Shown one piece after another: positions 36,043-49,000 of a DNA stretch of 64,000 nucleotides. Position numbers and translations under genes: made by a program. The first letter of the stretch is position 1; each line of letters begins with the position of its first letter. This stretch comes from Saccoglossus kowalevskii (Eukaryota > Hemichordata > Enteropneusta > Harrimaniidae): assembly GCF_000003605.2 (NCBI RefSeq), contig NW_003124895.1:407376-471375 (forward strand). The letters are read 5' to 3'. Under the pieces are notes generated by a model. That model was not told the DNA's origin. It worked only from the letters and a program-made list of their open reading frames with translations, and did not search any database.

Positions 36043-36489
36043 GTAAGTGTTTTTTATTTCACTGACGGCCTACCTAATGTATCACAACAATGCCAGCACC
36101 AAGGGCAATGACCGACAATTGTACCAATTTATTAATCAATTATGCATTTATGTAAGACCCGGAAACGAAGATGATACTTCAAGTTGAAAACCATTTGATA
36201 AAAATCTGAATCTTTTGATTATTTGTGTGCACGTGAACATAAAGACTACTCATTCACTCGTCTTATCACCGAAAGCTTAATAAGAGTGGAAGGAAGCGTG
36301 AGTGGCTACTGTCTCTTTGAAATTCACGCAAAAATGCATGTTAGAGAATTATGTGTTTATTATAATGGGAAGTAATTGACCGACTTTCTGTTTCTTTCAT
36401 AACCTTCAAGACGTTTTAAAAAAATTGGCCAGTCAAAGAAAAATGCTTAAAGAAAAATGTTGAACGCACGTACATCAAGAACACTGCAC

Positions 36490-36799
36490 NNNNNNNNNNN
36501 NNNNNNNNNNNNNNNNNNNNNNNNNNNNNNNNNNNNNNNNNNNNNNNNNNNNNNNNNNNNNNNNNNNNNNNNNNNNNNNNNNNNNNNNNNNNNNNNNNNN
36601 NNNNNNNNNNNNNNNNNNNNNNNNNNNNNNNNNNNNNNNNNNNNNNNNNNNNNNNNNNNNNNNNNNNNNNNNNNNNNNNNNNNNNNNNNNNNNNNNNNNN
36701 NNNNNNNNNNNNNNNNNNNNNNNNNNNNNNNNNNNNNNNNNNNNNNNNNNNNNNNNNNNNNNNNNNNNNNNNNNNNNNNNNNNNNNNNNNNNNNNNNNN
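36490..36799. other. assembly gap (310 N)
   Basis: Unknown bases. ORFs that span it are meaningless. Confidence 1.
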
Positions 36800-39700
36800 G
36801 TATACCTGAGCAGAGTCCCCCATGGGTCATGATAATACAGTACAGCGATTTACAGAACGAAAGACACTAGTAGTGTCTTTGACAGAACCAATTATGACAA
36901 AACACACTAAAATACATGAGTAAAAACATGTTGCTAAACACTCAACACATATTCTATAATATTATTTATATATTCACATATGTTTTTAAGTTATGTTGGC
37001 TGAAAAGCAGAAATAGAATTCATATTTCTGATGTTGTACAAAGATGTCCCACAATACAAATCACTGTTAAGCGATAGTTTTCTATGGAATACACTGATAT
37101 TTAACCCGAATACATTTCATCACGTCGGACATTGACCTTGTTCATCTCAATTATGTAAATAAGGAGACAGACAGTGTGTAGCATTTACTAGAATAACTGT
37201 ATCTAAAACATACTGTATGTGAATATATAGTGTAGGCTATTTGTATATGAGATTGACTATTGCGCATGCGCTGTAACAATTATGTCGTCGCCTCATAAAC
37301 CCAGTACTTTTAAAAGCGCGCTGAAAAACACCCATCCTTGCCATGCGCGCGTCATATGAGACTTTATAAATATACGGGTATTTCGCTAATGCGCATGTTT
37401 ACTATCCAACAATTGTTAGAAGTTTATACTATATATTATGGTGATAACATTTCTGAATTTATTTGTAAGATCGTGCACGTCGATGAAATAACGGTCATAA
37501 AACAAGATAAGGGTATGTAATAACACGACTCTTAATCGCACTAATCGCATAGACGACAGGCTGGGAAAAATGGGTAACTCGCATGCGCAGATTTGTTGGC
37601 ATTACAATATTCTCAAAGACCGGAATAAGGAAGTCAGTGGAAGACAAAAGATTTGTTCGTTAGCGTGGGGGAAAGTTGGTTAGTGTGGGGGCAGAGGTGT
37701 TAATCCGGATATTTCATTGTCAATTCTTGTTTGTGTTAGGTTTTGGCAACGTGTGGGGGATCGTGACGAATCTCCGTCTTTGAGAATGCTATCAGCCACA
37801 GTCCCTATATAGGGACTGTGTATCAGCCAATCACCGGTAGCGTAGCATTGTGGTTGTTAGATCGGTATATATCACACCAAATAAAGTTTATCCCCGACTG
37901 CGTACACAATATGCTAATAACCTTTAACGAGGTCATGGCGTAGACATATTTCATGAATATTATTTGGATGAGTGCAATTATTAACAGAAAGCATTTATTA
38001 TGAAACGCATGAATCACATATATTCGGTTTTGACCCCCCCCCCACTCTGTCTATTGTGGTCATTTAAAGTTTGTACACGCTTTCTATCACAATAAACTAG
38101 TCATCAAATTTAACAAGCGTTTCTGGCCTTTACACTGTAGTCCGCATGAGCGCAGGCAAGCCTAAATGGGTTTCGATTGCATACATCGCCACCGGTGACT
38201 GTTCCAGGCTCAATGCGTCCAGGTAAATCTCTGACACGTCTCAATTAGAGAGAAAGGGCAAACGTTAGACAATTCACGATGCTGTATATGTTTGTCTGCA
38301 TGTCAGTGATACACCGACAACATAGATGGATCTCTATAGTTTTTAAGGCTGATTGGATAAAATTGTGGGCGTGTCTGAATAGACGCAGGATTCTAAAAAT
38401 GAGTAGATTAGCTTTCCGGGATGGCTTCCGATCACCTTGTGTGCAGGAAGCAAATCTTTGCAGCGGGGGCACTCGGCTTGTGTAGGTAGCACATATGAAT
38501 GTTCTGAAGAATAAAAGAACCACCCTTTCCACTGACCTTTCAAATACAAATTTACCTCCCTTCTATGATAAAATGTGAACGTTTGGGAAAATGAAAAAAC
38601 ACCATTATTTAAGAGAAACAACAGGAACATACGATGTCTTCTCCTGTTGTTCGAACGCCTCTGCGCCTCATGTGACACTTCATAACCAACAAGACCTTCT
38701 ATCGCCAAACATTTTCTTGTTGTTTTGTAATGTTATACGAACCTGTAGGATTACGATAAGTGTGCCAAGTTAAGGCAGAAATATATTCACGTAAAAAATA
38801 CTACAAACTTTTAAAGACATGCCCACACCCCTCTGCTTGGTACCTGTTCACTGGAGAACCTCGCCGGTAAGGCTGCACTCATCTGTATCAGTCGACCCAC
38901 ATAGCTCTGTATTACGGCATAGCAAAATGTACAGTACGTTACTATTTTTTTTCAGCATTGATAATATTATTAAGTTAATGTTTATAATGTTCAAAACAAA
39001 TGGAATGCAATCAAAACGAGTTGACATGTCTGCGTCAGGTCAAACTCTGTATGTCATATCCCACATAATTGTGTTATGTGATTAATTTCCAATCCCGATG
39101 TTTGCTTATTCGATCACACGGTTCAGAAAAGTAGAAAATTAATTTGATAACATATTAAACATTGAATAATCCGCATACCTTTGCTAGTTTAGCATCATGA
39201 CTACATTCCCTTCGAATAGTCACCCGAAATCTCGAACAAGATTACATGCATAATATATTTAACACAAATAGACTAATAGTAATCACGAATGAACACCGCG
39301 TTTTGAATACAGGGGAGTCAATGAAATTATCATACCTGACGCGCGTAATGATTTACATTCGTGTTCGGTGTTATTTCAGCAATAGTTCTACTTTAAACAC
39401 TCCGCCGCTTACTTGTTATTACTGTAGAAATATGTACGTGATAAATATATAATTCCACATTATTTCCATCAAGTTGACGTAAGCAGACACTCTGAGGATT
39501 ACCGACTGAGTAGTATCAATCATCGCCTGATGCTCGGATTGATACAAAACTATGACGGTGATCTGTAGACATCTGCAGACTTACCTAGGAGAAAATATCG
39601 TGGGATTATATATAAATATCAAATGGCTTTTTACGTTCTATTACAGTTTGCATTTTTGAACAACATCGTAGCGAAATACTGGAATAATACATTTTCAATA

Positions 39701-40384
39701 CGCGCAAATCAAACCCTTTATTCTTTCGTCTATTACATTGATCATCTGTAATCTTAGAACATGATTGCCATGTGGCATTCTGTCAGTGTCTGTAAACAGG
39801 CAAACCCAAACCTTACATCACATCAGCCACATAAGGGAAATTCCGTAATGAAAACAAATATAAATTCTAAACAATAATTTATTGTTCGACATGCTGAGTA
39901 TTATTACAAACTTAAAGCCCAGCCACCCTGTGACTCCATACAAGATATTTGAGATCTATGAATGAATTCTGGCGATAAGAACAACTTTATGTACTATGAA
40001 ATACACTGAATATCGGGTATAAAACAGGCTTTGAAGTAGACGACAAACGCCCTCTTTGCATGGCGTCATTTCCTCTTTAGAGGGCTAGTCGATGACGTCA
40101 TCAATGAACACTGATGATTGAACCCATTCATTCTAGTACGTCAATCCCATAGTGCTACTACGACCTGGTTTACCGACAATTTAAAAGTTGAAACATGCAT
40201 GGTGAGGTTTTGTGGGTATGGGTGCCATAACGATTCACAGTAAAATGAAGACGCATTCAAAGTTCTAGTTATTAGTAAACAGTGAGTAAATAAATATTGG
40301 ATTATGCTGCACATAGATTCCCCGTGACTCAAATTGAAATTATTAAATTCGAACGAGTCATTGACGCAGCAAAAATATTAAACT
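36800..40384. other. no recognised gene
   Basis: Includes the 24-bp palindrome at 37797, a 12-bp inverted repeat attctcaaagac at about 37609/37777, and a 121-residue ORF on the - strand at 38343-38708 with a CPRC motif but no recognisable family. Confidence 0.35.
37797..37820. repeat. 24-bp perfect palindrome
   Basis: Two halves, cacagtccctat and atagggactgtg, are exact reverse complements with no spacer. Related half sites gagggactgtgatt occur near 6622 and 21315, suggesting the fused ends of a repeat family. Confidence 0.7.
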
Positions 40385-40489
40385 AAAGGGTGGTGGTCGT
40401 CGCGCAGCACGTGTTCGAAATTCATGTAAACAAACAGTGTATTTTACACGCGCTGTATACGGCGACGGCGAGACGACCGCTGTCCTTTG
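40385..40489 (+). mobile_element. hairpin element family, copy 7 (both ends preserved)
   Basis: Left end aaagggtggtggtcgtcgcg and, in reverse complement, right end aaaggacagcggtcgtctcg match at about 16 of 20 positions, showing the family's terminal inverted repeats. Total length about 105 bp; no coding capacity. Confidence 0.7.
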
Positions 40490-43400
40490 ATAATAAGACG
40501 ATATGGACAATTTGAGCCAATGTGGTCAGTATAGTGCGTAGGTACATGCTATGACGGATTTACTATTCATCGTAAACTAAGAACCTTGTTTTTTGCCTCA
40601 CACATAACCTTTTGCGCGCTTTTAATTGAAAATACGCACACATAGTTTTACACACATATAACAATTTAAAACCGTTATTATATGTGTACGCGCATTTCCG
40701 AAAAAAAAAGATTTTATACTCTGTTCAGTATGCGAGGGAACTCAAGTTCCTCTTACTTAGAAGTTTACAATTTTATTTCATATGCCTTTTTATACAGTGA
40801 AGTGTTCACCATTGTTTTTCTACATGCATGCATAATATTTTGCTACAGCAAACGTCTTTCGTATTTGTGAGTATATACATAAATGATCGTTTTATCTTGA
40901 TGCAGAACCCGAAGATACATGTTTACATAAGGGCGGAAATTTTCTAAGAAAATTTGATGTCAAAGGACGCTACAAGCTGCGAGTAAATAACAGTGATTCA
41001 TAAAGCGGGGGAGGGAACTTTCCTCTCCATTGAAAGATCTCCGTCGTCTGAGCTTGTAATGAAATGGATCAGGTGGTTAATACGAAATGCCGGATACATG
41101 TATATTACCATAAATTTGCATATATATTAAGCCAGTCCTAATATTTCCGTGATGCTTAAAAATAAACATGTTGGGTTTTAATACCGATATACTTGCCGCC
41201 TACAACGTTTGTCGTATTGAAGTCGACCTTATATGACATACAGCTTAGCCATACTTTATGAGGTATTATTTTTTGAATTTATCTGAGTGGAGATGAATCA
41301 AATCCGTTTTTAAAAAATTAAAGCCACCTGCGGCTGTAAATGCTATCACGCAAAGTTGTCATAAAATATAATAGCGCACGTCACAGTTTCCCAAAGCTCG
41401 TTTCGTAGCAATCTTCCACACAAACACACAGGCGCCGGACAAAGTGACATATTTATACATTTACATAAGGAGTTAGCGTGGTAGTATTTACTTATAATAT
41501 ATCACGACATAATCACTAGGATGGAGAAATTTAGAGTCAAGTATGTCCATTTATCACACTGTATAGCACACAGTCATGACAGCTAAATGATGACGCCATT
41601 TTGAAACGCAAGAAACGGAAGGCACGTCACGTCACTCCGTTATGACGCAATTTCCGGATGCATTGCACATGTGGGATACTCGCCCACATATGACTATTAC
41701 ACATACTGTATAGTGGAAATACTAAGCAAATAACACCGAATAAACGGCAATGTGTAATAGTCATATTACTTCCTATTCCATTTACTTCCTATGTCGACAG
41801 CAACTATGAGTGGAAATACTAACATTTGTTTATCGAGGCTCTAAACATGAATTTTAGGAGCGGAAATGTGGATTCATTCTGAATGTGTCTCGATAGAATT
41901 GAAAGAAAAATATGATCGAAGAATTAAACGTCATGGATTCGTCATGCTCGTGCGGTCTTGTTTCTCTAAAAAAATCATTGCTAAGACTGTTTAACTCGAG
42001 TAATAATAACCGGATATTAATTTAAAACGCATTCCATGTATAAACAGATAGTAATTCTTCAAAATACGAAAAGTAATTTTACACTCACACGCAAAATTTA
42101 TCTTGGACATTATAATTAGAAGCGATTACTACGAATAAAGCGACGGAATTTTTCAGAGAAAAAAAGGCGGCCTTCATTGACAAATAACAAATCTATTTGA
42201 AGCATATAACAATATTCTGAATGAACCGTAACCATTTAATGTATTCTGAAGTGGTTTTATTTTCACAGCGTAATTGATAACGCATTTATGATCACACACG
42301 TGTGCCCATGAAGTGGTATGGATTTGTTGCCGGCGTTGTTTGAAGTGTGATTGTACATGTGTGTAGTTTAGTGCTTGGTCAGGTGGCGTGCTAGCATAAT
42401 TCAGATAAGCTTCTTATCATACCAAATCCAATTTCACTTCAGTAATCAAGCATAGTTCAAGTGCAGTGAAATAATATTTTATTTTGTATCTGTTTGCATA
42501 CAAGTACATATTCATTAATGCGTTGCATTTTTTCACATATTTTTTGTTGATTCATGTCTTTATGTATATTTGCTGGTACTCAGACTGAAATCGCACGATA
42601 TTTCAATTGAAAAAGTAGTAAGTAATTACGACTATAATAACAATTAATTGTATAGTATTGTTTTCGATCAGCAAAACGTTTTTTTAGATCATCTCCCAAA
42701 ATAGTTATATGTAGAAGAAATCATGTAATCGATTGTACGTTAAAATATCCATGCCCTGGTTAGTGACCAAAGAAAACATGCTGACTCGACTCGAGTTATT
42801 TGTTATTTATTGTATGATCGACCCGCAGACAAAACACACAATTTCAGGATCCAAACAATAAAATACAAAGATTTATATTACAAAATATGTAAGCTTATGT
42901 AAAAAAAAAGATATTATTTATACATTTTTAAAATAACCAATTAATTTAAAAACCAATTAATTTAACTATAAATTGTGAAAATCGGATCAATGGAAGTATT
43001 TTACAATTACTTTTGTTAAAAATGCTATATGTTCTATGTGAAAAATAATTGTTTCCTAATAATAATACGGAAGGTCGGCAGGCGAAAGTATTACAAAGAT
43101 CTGATGTGGCGTGATGGCGCATGAAAAGAAATATCTGCAAAAATCTCTGGACACTTATATATGTTATTACTATTTTTGTGAAGAAAACCCAGATCAGATT
43201 TCTGCCTGCGAATTCTTAGACTGTAAAATCCACGATATTTACCTAACGTAACGTATTCGACACCTTCGTGTTCGATTTCCTACATAGAAATTAGAGGAAC
43301 TTTTGTTTGTACTCGTTATACCTTGTGAGTAAAATAAGTCCGCTCACGTGACCAGACCTGTGATCGGTAATCTGAGTGACTGGTAGCTCAGATGCTGCTA

Positions 43401-45129
43401 CGAATTGATCAATAGACTATGACGTCATATTTAAATAAGCCGTAGCTAATTTACACATATATTAGCCCAGGGTTTAGTTTGAAATTCAAACTACGGACGT
43501 CTATAAATACGGTTGTGTCAATGACCATCTCACAAGCAAATCGTTCTTTACCCCTATTCAGATGTACTTATTCATTGTCTGTTTCTAAGCCGATAACTGC
43601 ATATTTCATTTCGAGTTATTATACTATATTAAACACTAAGCTATCAGAATCCGCTCTCCATATCCACATGCAATATACCAAGCAGCTTTTATAATGTCCT
43701 TAAACACACCTGCCCCTACAATGTCAAGAGTATCATGATTACCTAACAATCGTACGGTGCTGTTTGCCGATGCAAATTGCTTCCATATATGGACACTACA
43801 ACGCCCTCAGGGACGAGGCAATTATTTCTAGAGAGCAAAACGGGTCTCAAGGTCGGGCAGGTGGGATGACAGGTCGCTACAATCTATTGCCCTCGTCTCA
43901 ACTAATTACCGAATACATGGAACAGTTATCGAACACGGAATCTAAATGAACAACGCATACATTTATATACCACATACATGGACATCAGCTAACGATTGTG
44001 CGATAACGGTTAGGATGCGAAGTGATCCGAATAACCAATGATTCTGAATCGTTAGTTTGTTATTTCCAACAATCACTGTCTGATTCGTATCATCTTGTAC
44101 AAAGAAGGAGAGATGAAGCACTCGCATGTATTTCGCTTGCACGTTCTCTTCTGTTTTGCATATTTGATTTGAGTTACCAGCCAGTTAACAATTCACACCA
44201 TACCATATTTGCTATGCACAATTTTGAAAAAAAAAACAAGTTGGGTTGGCCTGAACAGAAGTGACCTTGAAATTATTGAATACAAGTGGTAATACGAATA
44301 GTATTTAGAGGACCAAATATACTTCTAAACAGTAGGGATTATTTCTCGCTGTAGAAAACAGCCGTAGCCAAGCACAGGTAAAAGCGTGTTACCTTCTTTT
44401 GAGCTTATAGATCGATTTTGTCGTACCCCTGTAGATGAATGTGAATAAAAACTACACTAGAAGGCTTTACACATTGCTGCTTCTGGGATTAGTGTTATCA
44501 GCTTGACACTAAAAGACACTATGGTTTTGTACGATGTACAAGTGTTTAACAACCTCTAATAAACAACTGCATTGGGGCTTTACAGCACCACTTTCATAAC
44601 CTGTTAGAAGAAACTAACAATACTTCACGCGTGTTTAGTCAATTGTTACCGTTATTATCAAATATAAATGATCTCCGTCCCGGGTCTCTATTATAAACAC
44701 ACGTACCAATGTATGGTGCGTCATATCGCTATTTAATGTTGAGAAGTAAAAAAAAAGTTAATACATGTATACGCAGATGCTGCGGTAAAAAACACCGTCA
44801 TTGAAAAAAATCAATTAGGCAGTAAGTGTGGATGCATGGGCGTTAATGGATCAGCTTTATATGCAGGAATGCAGCCGAGAATGACATGTAATTCGCTTTC
44901 CTGATTACATAATGGACACACGATTCACAAAACAGGTTATTTGATTTCAATTTCAAAGAGTAATTTGGCGGATGACATTTATCGTATGATGGAATTTTAA
45001 AAGGTTGCGTATGTAGTTGTGTTTGAAACGAACTAGAGGATGTAAAATACCACTATAGCATAAATACATGAAACCTGTATAAGATTGATAAATCTGTGTT
45101 GTTATGCATAACATTGCATGTAAAGTGCT
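40490..45129. other. no recognised gene
   Basis: Contains a 17-bp perfect inverted repeat, atatgactattacacat at 41688-41704 and its complement at 41750-41766. Short ORFs at 43479-44264 are not recognised. Confidence 0.35.
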
Positions 45130-45225
45130 GTAGTCGGTGCTCCGTGTCGTGTTCGATTTAGGACCCATAGTGACATATACAATGTCGGTAAATACATTTG
45201 TTTACGCGAAATTCGAAAACGCGCC
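45130..45225 (-). mobile_element. hairpin element family, copy 8
   Basis: gtgtcgtgttcgatttagga, ccca, then aaatacatttgtttacgcga and attcgaaaacgcg. The reverse consensus with an internal deletion. Confidence 0.55.
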
Positions 45226-45877
45226 ACAATGAGAACCAATCACGTCATGTCTTTGAATAGGCGAGAACATTTTCCTTAGCTTTGTATTAAATTTATCGAC
45301 GTTTTGTTTTACACTTGTTATGTCGGTACACTGATTATAGCTAGGCAAATTACACTCAGTGTTTGTGTTGCTTCTCCAACAATTGTTAAATATTAATCTC
45401 GAATCAGACCATTGCCGGGAATGAAATGGAAATGAGATATCATATTAAAAGTGATAACGGATACTACAAAATGAGCTTACCTTTGCATATTTTAAGGGGG
45501 GGGGGGTTATACAAACAGACACATCTCACGAATACTCATCCACTATCTCTTTGGTAGTCGAAAGAGAAAAAACAATTACATTCCAGAGAGTCTGCAAGAC
45601 ATGTGGTAAACGGCGAAAACAGTCAAAATATCGTTGAAATAAAAACGATTTCATTGCTTTGTGCTTTTATTTCACAGTCAGTTTTATTACGTGATTTTTT
45701 TTTATCTTGACTTTATCTTGACTTCATCTTTGGTTCGAGATAGCGTGCTTCGAATGCATTCCACGGGTTGATGTGATCTACATTTGTGGAAAATTTTCTA
45801 CTGGGAATTGTTGTCAGTAAATGATAATTATATCCAATGCACGAATATATTACTCGACAGTCACAAAACTATGAAAT

Positions 45878-46020
45878 ACTGTAAAACACGTATTTTTTTA
45901 GCTAGCATGTCATTTTAGCTAATTTAGCTAACCTATAATTGTCTAAGTTCGCTAATTCAAGATGTCACTAATTTAGAATAAAGTACATTCTCGCAATGAG
46001 ATTGTTGGAATTTAGCAAAA
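45878..46020. repeat. possible TACTGTAAAA-type element
   Basis: Starts tactgtaaaacacgtatttt and contains repeated agctaattt/gctaattca blocks. The other end was not found. Confidence 0.35.
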
Positions 46021-49000
46021 TTGGTCGAAATAGAGTGTCGATTATATCCTATTCACAAATTAAAAAAAAAATACAATAACAATATTACATCACAGAACGA
46101 CGCAAACTACGATACTAGATGTATATGAATATATGACGTAACTGTGTTCTATCTATTCCGTCTAGGGGGGATTGAGAGTCCGTATTCTATGTTCACATTA
46201 ATCATGATGGTTCATCACTAGCTATACGATCTACGCGTTTAATGCTGGTTTAAACAACGTGGCATTTACTACTTACTCTCCGCTTATATTCAAGGTGAAA
46301 GAAGTGAAAATGAAAGAAATTAAAAACTGAAATGAAAGAAATTAAAATAACACACATACCGAACATAGTTACATTCCATATTACGACCATAGCAACTATT
46401 GGCTCGGTTTTTTTTTATGTTCACTTTAATAACATAATTACTATGCCATTGGAAATCGTATTCCATATTTGGGATTACGTAAAAGTCATGTATGATTGAT
46501 CTAGCCCGCCGTAAACGCGACCCAGTCAGAAACAAGCGCGTTGGCTATACTGAGAAAGTCACCCCCAAACGTTGTATCGTTTATTTAATGGATCTCTGCT
46601 AGTTGACTTGATAGGGACCGGTTCATTTTAAGGTGCCCGACCTAAAGTTAGAAACAGTACAATTTTGGTCACGGTGTGATAAATACTACACTACCGGTGA
46701 TTATTCCTATATTCACAACTGTTATGGAAATGGTATTGCATTCGAGACAACTAACAAAATCTGAGAGACTGAGGGGCCCCAATTATTCATCATGATCCCT
46801 AAGGTTTTTTTTTCAGTCACGCGACCGTGAATTTATTTTCCCCCCAAGAATCGTAAAATCCAATGGAGTGAAGATATTTATGGGCATTATAAAATATATA
46901 TTCAATAGGTCTTGCGTGTCAAACTTTAGAAATATGATTACCACCTCTCATATTATTGTTGAACCTGATGAAAATTCGGAAATGCTGTATAATAATTTGA
47001 TATACGATTCGGCAATTTGGATTGTGCTAAGATTACAAGATTATGTATGTGCATAAGCAGTTTTTTTGCTACGTGTGTGACATTATCTGATTATTACTTG
47101 ATATCACTTGAAGTTCGTAGACACGTGACATCATGGGCTATTATTATCTATGCTTTGAATGTGAGTTGATAAATACAAACCATGCAGTTACTTGTATCAA
47201 CGTGTTTCACGAATAAGTGATATTAGGTGATAATTTTTATATCGCATGATCAACACAGACTGTCAAAAAGAGAGAGAAATCAGGATTGTATCGAACTATA
47301 TTTTAAATTATTAATAAAGCGTAATGTTTAAGCTCGTCTGTGGGCGTACTTTTCTGATTACGACAATCGTTGTTTGGCGATATTTATTTTCAAAACTTTC
47401 ACTGAAAACGATGACGTTTAACACACATATCACGACGTTTACCGTACCATAACGGTATTAATTTCACGCTAAACATTACATACAAGATATTCATACGATG
47501 TAAAATCATCAATTACTAATGTTCTTGGGTCAAAGCTGCAATTTTTCAAGTAGTTGGTCACCCTCACTACAAAATAACAAAAGTAAATCGATACCCGCCA
47601 TAAAGTTCTGAATGCATATGTACAATAGAACTAATAATAGTAATTTATTAATTAATCTATTACTAGTTACTAATAATTGAGTTCATTTATCGGTCATTGA
47701 CCTGTTCATTTTATGATGGCTTTAATGCTTACAGTGCATGTCTTACGTACACTGCTAGTTATTTTTTCATCTAAATACTCATTCAAAACCGTAACAAGAA
47801 TATTGATTGTTATTGACTGCATTATTGTACGTAGATTTCAACTCGGTGGTGACTAATGATTTTGTAAACGATTCCGCAATAAGATATTCCATACAAATTG
47901 AAACACTCACCTTTGTCATGTAATAATATTACATTTTTAGGTTATGCCCACCTTTCCCCCCAAAAGCGTATCCTAGATGATATCCTCTTGCATTTCCATG
48001 ACTATTAGTTGTAATATAATTGACACATTAATAACGTTCATTCTTTCCCGACAACGAGAAGTAGAATTCAATTTCGATGAGAAATTAATTATGACAAATG
48101 TGTGTCTTATCGCAGCTGCTTAGCTGTCTGTATTATTATTGTGAGTCACTTTTGTCCACAATGCATCTCCTGGAAAAAAAAACATTCAATGAACTTTCGA
48201 TTTCTTTCATACCGCTCAAATCACTAGGTTTTATTTTGGAACATGAATAGGCAGAATACTACAAAACATCAGCACGCGACCATCTGATATACTGTAAATG
48301 TGATTGTGCATGGTAACTTTCTTATAGATCTTGCTTCAATGTTTTGCAGAAACCGCTTTGATGTCCAGTGAAGTCGCGTCGTGGTGCTATGCACCATTAA
48401 CATTCACTGCATGAACCATCCATGATTCCGGGGAACAGATGTTGGAGATGGAAAGCTTTCCATTAAGTATACAATTGTATTTGTATTGACGAACGATTCA
48501 ACAAGAAAAAAATCAACATTACCGAAAACATACTAATACTTATTTGCGAAAATTTGCTTTGTATAATAGTAAGGTTTGTTTGAATTTTAAACCAGGTTTC
48601 AACTTAAGATTTACATTAAAACGTCTTACAAAACACACATACTACGAAAAGTACACACTGTACAATACATAAGAGATGGGCCGAAAGGTGTTACGCTTAA
48701 AAGACTTATTTTGATTAATTTATTTGTTAGAGAGGAGTACAGTTTTCCCTGCGGAAATTGCACTACTTATTGTGACAATGATACTGCATCAGGTCTTGAT
48801 GCTAAATAAATAGTCACAAAAACAGAAACGAAAAAAACCTTGATATCACACGCGACTTGAAATTAACAAGAAATATACCCTGGGTATGACGTTATACCAG
48901 TTCAGACGAGCCGAGCTCATGTATTACACTCTATGATTGTTATGTAGTAATAATCTTTAGTAGGCCTTTAAAATGTAGATATGCCTGAATGCAGCAGTTT

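Noticed and set aside
36416-36870. ORFs of 127-137 residues
   Set aside because: They consist almost wholly of the N gap.
38343-38708. 121-residue ORF with a CPRC motif on the - strand
   Set aside because: No recognised family, low-quality composition and overlapping ORFs on both strands; could be part of a degraded repeat.
43371-43400. ggtagctcagatgc, resembling a tRNA D arm
   Set aside because: No B-box or T arm downstream.
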